The translations under genes and the position numbers were made by a program. Shown here piece by piece: positions 58,472 to 64,000 of a stretch of DNA of 64,000 nt (position 1 is the stretch's first letter; the number at the start of each line of letters is the position of its first letter). The notes beneath the pieces are model-generated. The model made no database searches. It had not been told where the DNA came from and worked only from the letters and a program-made list of their open reading frames with translations. Source of the stretch: Bacteroidales bacterium UBA4070 (lineage in GTDB: Bacteria; Bacteroidota; Bacteroidia; Bacteroidales; VadinHA17); NCBI GenBank assembly GCA_002383485.1, contig DFYY01000012.1, positions 111,033 to 175,032 on the forward strand, given 5' to 3'.

Positions 58472-59683
58472 TTAGTGAATAAGCTTCTCAACTATTGCTT
58501 TAGTGTCCGACGCGATCACAAATTCCTCGTCAGTGGTAACCACCATTACTTTGACCTTCGAGTCAGGGGTTGATATGACCAGGTCTTTCCCCTTCACTCC
58601 GTGATTGATTTCAGTGTTGATCTTTATGCCCAGAAACTCCATCCCTGTGCAGATCATCTTCCGGGCATTGAAGTCGTTCTCCCCTACGCCGGCAGTAAAT
58701 ATCAGCAGGTCGAGACCGTTCATGGCAGCAACATACGCACCGATGAACTTCTTGATTTTGTAGGCGTACATATTGAGGGCCAGCAGTGCATTCGGGTTGC
58801 CCTCATTGGCAGCTATCTCAAGGTCGCGCATGTCTGACGAAAGCTGTGATATGCCCGCCACACCGCTTTTCTTGTTTATCATATTATTCACACCGCTGAC
58901 GCTAAGTTCTTCTTTATCAGCCAGGTAGAGCAACACGCCCGGATCGATTTCCCCTGTACGGGTGCCCATTATAAGGCCATCCACCGGGGTGAAGCCCATC
59001 GATGTGTCAATTGATTTACCGTTCTCTATTGCGGTGATCGAAGCGCCGTTGCCAAGATGGCAGGTAATTATCTTCGAATTGTGAAGGTCCATGTTCAGCA
59101 TTTTGCATGCCTTCTCGGCCACGAACCTGTGGCTGGTGCCATGAAATCCGTATTTGCGGATACGGTATTTCTCGTAATATTCGTACGGGATTGCGTACAT
59201 GAAGGCATAATCGGGCATCGTCTGGTGGAACGATGTATCAAAAACTGCAACCTGTGGTATACCGGGAAGGAGTTTCTCGCATGAGAGGATACCCTTGAGG
59301 TGTGCGGGGTTGTGCAGCGGAGCAAGCTCAGCGCACTTTTCGATGTCGCGCTTCACATCGTTGTCAATCAGCACCGACTCTTTGAAATTCTCGCCGCCGT
59401 GAGCAACGCGGTGACCCACTGCCTTTATCTCGGAGATGCTCTGGATAACACCGTGTACCGGGTGAACCAACGCCTCCATGACCATGTTTATGCCAACCGT
59501 ATGATCAGGGATGTCGAGCACCACCTTGTAATTATCTTTGCCGGTTGGTTTATGGGTCAATATACCATCAGTGATACCGATTCTTTCAAGAAGCCCTTTT
59601 GCCAGCACCCTGGCGCTGTCCTGCATGTCAAACAACTGATATTTGATTGATGAGCTGCCGCAATTGAGTACGAGAATATTCAT
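58472..59683 (-). CDS. ackA: Acetate kinase
   Basis: 403 residues. Acetyl phosphate plus ADP to acetate and ATP. Signatures MNILVLNCGSSSIKYQLFD, GHRVAHGGENF, AVFDTSFHQTMP, YGFHGTSHRFV, ITCHLGNGASITAI, MGFTPVDGLIMGTRTGEIDPG and FTAGVGEND. Complete and typical. Second gene of the operon, 13 bases after pta. Confidence 0.96.
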   Translation of the reverse strand: MNILVLNCGSSSIKYQLFDMQDSARVLAKGLLERIGITDGILTHKPTGKDNYKVVLDIPDHTVGINMVMEALVHPVHGVIQSISEIKAVGHRVAHGGENFKESVLIDNDVKRDIEKCAELAPLHNPAHLKGILSCEKLLPGIPQVAVFDTSFHQTMPDYAFMYAIPYEYYEKYRIRKYGFHGTSHRFVAEKACKMLNMDLHNSKIITCHLGNGASITAIENGKSIDTSMGFTPVDGLIMGTRTGEIDPGVLLYLADKEELSVSGVNNMINKKSGVAGISQLSSDMRDLEIAANEGNPNALLALNMYAYKIKKFIGAYVAAMNGLDLLIFTAGVGENDFNARKMICTGMEFLGIKINTEINHGVKGKDLVISTPDSKVKVMVVTTDEEFVIASDTKAIVEKLIH

Positions 59684-59696
59684 AATTTGCTTTATA

Positions 59697-60704
59697 TTAT
59701 TTTGTTAAGCCGGCTGCCTGGTTGGCTGTTATGGCTACTACGTTAATAATGTCACTTACCGAGCAGCCCCTGGAGAGGTCGTTGATCGGCGCTGCCATTC
59801 CCTGCAGCACGGGTCCGATTGCCTGGGCGTGAGCCAGACGCTCAACCAGCTTGTATGCTATATTGCCGCACTCAAGGTTCGGGAATACAAGCACGTTTGC
59901 CTTGCCGGCGATCTTGCTGCCCGGGGCCTTCTTCCGGCCAATAGCCTCTATCAGGGCCGCATCTGCCTGAAGTTCACCCTCGAACATGAACTCCGGAGCC
60001 ATCTCCTTAGCCATCTTTGTGGCGCTCACGACTTTGTCAACCAGAGGATGCTTTGCACTTCCCATTGTTGAGAAGCTGAGCAGGGCGACCTTGGGTTCAA
60101 CTCCCACGATGTCCCTTGTTGTGCGGGCAGTGGCTACTGCTATTTCTGCCAGCTCCTTATCGGTGGGATCGGGATGCACTGCGCCGTCGGCGAAGACGAT
60201 TATACCGTCTGCTCCGAACTCCTTGTCCTTCAGTATCATTATAAATGCTCCCGACACGACGGAGATTCCCGGGGCAGTCTTTACAATCTGGAATGCCGGC
60301 CTGAGCACATCTCCGGTAGTGTTCCTCGCTCCTGCCACCTCGCCATCGGCATCGCCGCTCTTGATCATCATAACACCCAGGTAAAGAGGATCTTCAATCA
60401 GCCTTAAGGCATCCTCTCTGGTGAGCCCCTTGCTCTTGCGCAGTTCAACCATCAGATCAATATACTGCTGTTTCTTAGGGTGATCAACAGGATCGATGAT
60501 GATTGCCTTTTCTATATTTTTCAGACCAAAAGAGTTTGCCATATCCCTGATTTCTGCCGGGTTGCCGAGCAATGTTATTCGAGCTATACCTTCAGTCAGT
60601 ACGGCATCAGCGGCCTTCAGGGTCCTCTCTTCCGTACCTTCGGGCAATACAATCATTTTGTTGTGCCGCCTGGCATTCATTTTGATATGTTCAAGCAATT
60701 CCAT
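59697..60704 (-). CDS. pta: Phosphate acetyltransferase
   Basis: 335 residues, the short single-domain form without the N-terminal regulatory DRTGG part. KMIVLPEGTEERTLKAAD, MMIKSGDADGEVAGARNTTGDVLRPAFQI, VALLSFSTMGSAKHPLVDKV, LVFPNLECGNIAYKLVERLAHAQAIGPVLQGMAAPINDLSRG. Acetyl-CoA plus phosphate to acetyl phosphate. First gene of pta-ackA-ptb-ptb2-buk, with a good promoter upstream. Confidence 0.96.
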   Translation of the reverse strand: MELLEHIKMNARRHNKMIVLPEGTEERTLKAADAVLTEGIARITLLGNPAEIRDMANSFGLKNIEKAIIIDPVDHPKKQQYIDLMVELRKSKGLTREDALRLIEDPLYLGVMMIKSGDADGEVAGARNTTGDVLRPAFQIVKTAPGISVVSGAFIMILKDKEFGADGIIVFADGAVHPDPTDKELAEIAVATARTTRDIVGVEPKVALLSFSTMGSAKHPLVDKVVSATKMAKEMAPEFMFEGELQADAALIEAIGRKKAPGSKIAGKANVLVFPNLECGNIAYKLVERLAHAQAIGPVLQGMAAPINDLSRGCSVSDIINVVAITANQAAGLTK

Positions 60705-60741
60705 TGGATATCAATAGTTTAGATAATTAATCGTGTCGGGT

Positions 60742-60772
60742 TAAAAGTACGAAAAAAGAGTAATCCCGCAAT
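60742..60772 (-). promoter_or_regulatory. Promoter of the pta-buk operon
   Basis: On the minus strand ATTG, exactly 19 bases, TACTTTTA, a near match to TTTG-N19-TAnnTTTG, 38 bases before the pta start. A plus-strand -7 match TATTTTTG (60866-60873) serves the divergent dehydrogenase gene. Confidence 0.55.
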
Positions 60773-60892
60773 TATCAACTACATGATTAAAGTCAGAATT
60801 TTCAAATTTCAGTCATTTTTTTTCGAAAACTTGCTGCCGGGTCTTCCCCGAAGGCTTCAAATCTCTATTTTTGATTCCGGAAATTACGGAAG

Positions 60893-63832
60893 ATGAATAA
60901 TCAAATCACAGCGGCTGATCTTAAATTGCTGGCCCTCGAACTTGAAGGTGAAGTGAGGTCTGACAGGAGCTCAAAGCTCATGTATGCGACAGATGCCTCC
61001 ATCTACCGCGAGGAACCGCTGGCGGTAGTCTGGCCCCGTCATGCTCAGGATCTGAAAAAACTCCTGGCATTCGCCGCGGTGCACGGAACCGGAATCATCC
61101 CGAGGGCAGCAGGAACCTCGCTGGCAGGACAGGTTGTAGGATCAGGAATCGTGGCCGATATCTCGCGTAACTTCGGTAAAATACTGGAAATCAATGCCGC
61201 AGAGCGATGGGTCAGGCTGGAGCCGGGAGTGGTTCCGGATGAGATGAACGCCATTCTCAGAGGTCATGGTCTTCTGTTCGGACCGGAGACATCAACATCG
61301 AGCAGGTGCAACATTGGCGGCATGATCGGCAACAACGCCTGCGGCCTCCATTCAATTGTATACGGTTCAGTCAGGGATCACATAATTGAGGTCAAAGCCC
61401 TCCTCCACGACGGATCAGAGGCAGTTTTCGGGGAACTGACTGAGGAACAGTACAGGCAGAAATGCACACTGGATACAGCTGAAGGCCTTATTTACAGGGA
61501 GATAGACAGCATCATGTCAGATGTCGGAAACCGTGAGTCAATAGTACGTGATTATCCAGACAGGAACATACCCCGGCGCAATACCGGTTATGCACTTGAC
61601 GATCTGCTTTACGGTGAGCCCTTTACCGCCGGTGCAGGCCGGGGCATCAACCTGGCGCGACTGATTGCCGGTTCTGAGGGCACACTTGCCATAGTCACCG
61701 AGGCGAAGCTGGGGCTGGTGCCACTCCCTCCACCCGTTAAGGCGCTGGCATGCGTGCACCTGCGCAGCCGCAACGATGCCTTCCGGGCCAATCTCATAGC
61801 GCTCAGATACAAACCATGGGCGGTGGAGCTAATGGACAGCAACATACTGAACCTGGCTGCCACGGTTGAGAGCCAGAAGCGGAACAGGTTCTTTATCGAA
61901 GGTGATCCCGGTGCTCTCCTTATTGTTGAGTTATGTGCCGGCAACCGCGAGGAGATAATAGCCACTGCAGCTGCCATGGAGGCTGAGATGCGCTCTGAGG
62001 GACTGGGCTATGCCTTCCCGGTGGTCTGGGGCGGAGATGTAAAGAAAGTCTGGGACCTGCGCAAGGCAGGACTGGGGATCCTCTCAAACATGCCGGGCGA
62101 TGCCAAGCCAATCTCGCTGATAGAGGACTGCGCCGTGGATGTGGAGAAACTGGGCGATTTCGTTGCAGATATAGAGGAGATGCTGTCCGGATACGGCAAG
62201 GAGTCTGTCTATCATGCACATATTGGCACCGGCGAGCTTCACATCAGACCTCTGATCAATCTCAAGGATGCCGGGGAGGCCGGGCTTCTGCGCACGATAG
62301 GTGAAAAGACAGCCCTGATTGTCAAGAAGTACCGTGGCTCGATGAGCGGTGAGCATGGCGACGGTCGCCTGAGGGGCGAGTTCATACCCCTGATCATCGG
62401 TGAGCATAACTACCTGCTCAACAAGAGGATAAAGAAGGTTTTCGATCCACGGGGGATTCTCAATCCGGGCAAGATTACAGACACCCCTCCCATGGACAGC
62501 TTTCTGCGCTATATACCCGGAAAGCCTACACCGGAGCTGAGGACATATTACGATTTCTCCGAAAGTGGCGGAGTGGTTCGGGCAGCCGAGAAGTGCAACG
62601 GGTCGGGTGACTGCCGTAAGAGCAGCGCCATTGGCGGGCTGATGTGCCCCAGCTATATGGCCACGGGCGACGAGCGGCTGACAACCCGCGCCAGGGCAAA
62701 CATTATGAGGGAGATGCTCTATGCTGACAGGGCCAATCCTTGGGACAGCCGCGAGATATACGAAATACTTGACCTGTGCCTCGCCTGCAAGGGATGCCGG
62801 AGCGAGTGCCCCTCAGGAGTGGATATAGCCAAGCTCAAGTCTGAGTTCCTGCAGCATTACAACGATGTGCACCCTCCTTCGCTGCGGACGCGCATGATTG
62901 CCTCGCTGCCAAAAATTTACAGTCTCTTTTCGGCTATCCCGGGGATCTTCAACTTCTTCGCTGCAAATAAATACTCATCACTGATAATCAAGAAGGTGGC
63001 AGGATTTGCCTCCGCAAGAAGCATCCCGTTGCTGGCACCGATGACATTCAGACGGTGGCTGAAAAGGAATCTCCCGAAGCTTAATCCGAGCGCTCCTGCC
63101 GGCGAGGTTTGCCTGTTTGTTGATGAGTTCACAAACCACAACGACCTCCCCGCCGGGATTGCCACAGCCAGGCTTTTGACCGGTCTCGGGTACCGCATCA
63201 CAGTCGCAGGCAATGCTGCCAGCGCCCGCACCTATATCTCAAAGGGGTTTCTGCGCAAGGCAAAGAAGTTGATTATCAGGAATATTGAAACCTTTGCCCC
63301 TCTTGTAAGCGCGGATCGTCCGCTTGTGGGTATTGAGCCATCGGCCATTCTGGGATTCCGTGATGAGTTCCCGGATCTCGCCGGGGAAAAATACAGACCC
63401 GAAGCGCAGAGGCTGTCGCAGCACACATATACCCTTGAGGAGTTCATTGCCAGGGAGTTCGATGCCGGAAGGATAAGGCGGGAGATGTTCACCGATAAGC
63501 CTGCTGAAGTGCTTGTACATGTTCACTGCCAGGAGAAGGCAATCACAACATCGGCGCCTGTCCTGGCTGCACTCGGCATTCCTTCGAACTATAAGGTACG
63601 GGAGATACCCTCGGGCTGCTGCGGCATGGCCGGGGCCTTCGGTTACGAGAAGGAGCATTATGATCTGTCACAGAAGGTGGGAGAGCTTGTGCTGTTCCCC
63701 GATGTGAGAGCTGCATCAGACGAGACAATCATCTGTGCCCCGGGTACAAGCTGCCGGCATCATGTAAAAGACGGTACGGGGCGGCTCGCCCTGCATCCGG
63801 CGGAGGTACTCTTCGATGCACTCAAAGCCTGA
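60893..63832 (+). CDS. FAD/Fe-S 2-hydroxyacid dehydrogenase (GlcD-GlcF-type fusion, YdiJ-like)
   Basis: 979 residues. FAD-binding PCMH domain (about 40-270: IIPRAAGTSLAGQVVG, NIGGMIGNNACGLHS), FAD-oxidase C domain (to about 540, with HIGTGELHIRPLI and MSGEHGDGRLRGEF), then 4Fe-4S cysteines (CNGSGDCRKSS near 567 and CLACKGCRSECPSG near 627), and a C-terminal region with the CCG motif SGCCGMAG near 907. This is the D-lactate/glycolate/D-2-hydroxyglutarate dehydrogenase family. D-lactate is plausible next to the acetate operon, but the substrate is not determined. Membrane-peripheral electron donor to quinones. Confidence 0.9.
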   Translation: MNNQITAADLKLLALELEGEVRSDRSSKLMYATDASIYREEPLAVVWPRHAQDLKKLLAFAAVHGTGIIPRAAGTSLAGQVVGSGIVADISRNFGKILEINAAERWVRLEPGVVPDEMNAILRGHGLLFGPETSTSSRCNIGGMIGNNACGLHSIVYGSVRDHIIEVKALLHDGSEAVFGELTEEQYRQKCTLDTAEGLIYREIDSIMSDVGNRESIVRDYPDRNIPRRNTGYALDDLLYGEPFTAGAGRGINLARLIAGSEGTLAIVTEAKLGLVPLPPPVKALACVHLRSRNDAFRANLIALRYKPWAVELMDSNILNLAATVESQKRNRFFIEGDPGALLIVELCAGNREEIIATAAAMEAEMRSEGLGYAFPVVWGGDVKKVWDLRKAGLGILSNMPGDAKPISLIEDCAVDVEKLGDFVADIEEMLSGYGKESVYHAHIGTGELHIRPLINLKDAGEAGLLRTIGEKTALIVKKYRGSMSGEHGDGRLRGEFIPLIIGEHNYLLNKRIKKVFDPRGILNPGKITDTPPMDSFLRYIPGKPTPELRTYYDFSESGGVVRAAEKCNGSGDCRKSSAIGGLMCPSYMATGDERLTTRARANIMREMLYADRANPWDSREIYEILDLCLACKGCRSECPSGVDIAKLKSEFLQHYNDVHPPSLRTRMIASLPKIYSLFSAIPGIFNFFAANKYSSLIIKKVAGFASARSIPLLAPMTFRRWLKRNLPKLNPSAPAGEVCLFVDEFTNHNDLPAGIATARLLTGLGYRITVAGNAASARTYISKGFLRKAKKLIIRNIETFAPLVSADRPLVGIEPSAILGFRDEFPDLAGEKYRPEAQRLSQHTYTLEEFIAREFDAGRIRREMFTDKPAEVLVHVHCQEKAITTSAPVLAALGIPSNYKVREIPSGCCGMAGAFGYEKEHYDLSQKVGELVLFPDVRAASDETIICAPGTSCRHHVKDGTGRLALHPAEVLFDALKA

Positions 63833-63892
63833 GGATTCAATATCCTTATCTACAATGCTTTATGGCCTAAACCCTCCTAACGAAAAACAAAA

Positions 63893-63977
63893 GATCCTCG
63901 GAGAGGATCAAGAATTGTATATGCATGTCGCCCCCAGACAAAGGGTGGGTGGGCGGGGTCCACATTCTACAATTCTT
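63893..63977 (+). repeat. Dispersed GTA-loop type hairpin element, copy C
   Basis: GATCCTC-GGA-GAGGATC (63893-63909), then AAGAATTGTA, a GC-rich core with GGGTGGGTGGGCGGGGTCCACATT, and the inverted TACAATTCTT (63968-63977). The core and ends match copy B at 28895-28980, so both are the same element. The rest of the last 168 bases has no gene. Confidence 0.7.
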
Positions 63978-64000
63978 GGTGTGCCTACAGCCATCGCCAC

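Overview
The window looks like a chromosomal segment of a member of the Bacteroidota, probably order Bacteroidales or Marinilabiliales. The reasons are these. Intergenic promoters follow the phylum pattern TTTG-N19-TAnnTTTG; the tRNA-Lys promoter at 48252-48282 is a perfect example. Most start codons lack a Shine-Dalgarno sequence. The gene order L28-L33-DUF4295-ftsY-rimO, the S24 repressor/dinB/dnaE-like cassette and ClpC next to gyrA are also typical. Nothing is viral or plasmid-like. Many genes sit in short operons on both strands.

Layout. 1-5.7 kb: an SDR cut by the window edge, YceI, three exported proteins, and a DedA-like/CYTH pair. 5.76-11.3 kb: an aromatic amino acid operon (prephenate dehydratase, aminotransferase, prephenate dehydrogenase, DAHP synthase-chorismate mutase, EPSP synthase) behind a Tyr/Phe-rich leader peptide and a terminator, a textbook-looking attenuator. 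11.3-14.5 kb: a NEW3 protein/ABC ATPase/ABC permease operon with unusually strong Shine-Dalgarno sequences. 14.6-19.7 kb: mnmE and a DUF1080 lipoprotein among decayed genes (a SusC-like scrap; an AraC/RND/LolA-like cassette collapsed by deletion). 19.7-24.4 kb: sucD, fabG, a candidate small RNA, tRNA-Thr and tRNA-Gly, a wrecked ion channel gene, HtpX-like/LemA, and an HD protein. 24.4-35.6 kb: cinA, L28/L33/DUF4295, ftsY, rimO, clpC, gyrA and a TPR protein.

35.6-45 kb: DUF2461, a YtfJ-like protein, an AlaX-like editing protein, an M48-like protein with a broken zinc motif, then an inducible mutagenesis module (S24 repressor, two operators, DinB, DnaE-like polymerase). 45-51.4 kb: a RelA-type synthetase with a dead hydrolase domain, an SDR, tRNA-Lys with a duplicated 3' end, an Lrp regulator, PyrD/PyrK and an XRE regulator. 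51.4-52.1 kb is gene-free and carries five copies of TTACANNTGTAA. 52-55.4 kb: a dicarboxylate/amino acid symporter, SlyD, a barrel protein and an SDR. 55.5-60.7 kb: a compact operon pta-ackA-ptb-ptb-buk, pointing to acetate plus butyrate or branched acid formation with ATP gain. 60.9-63.8 kb: a large FAD/Fe-S 2-hydroxyacid dehydrogenase.

Several non-coding families recur. One is a dispersed hairpin with a GTA loop followed by AGAATTGTA, whose arms covary between copies. Another is a roughly 40-bp palindrome centred on AATGACCC-GGGTCATT. A third is tracts of short-word tandem repeats in at least six gaps. At least three loci are deletion-type pseudogenes, so this lineage appears to be losing accessory membrane functions here.
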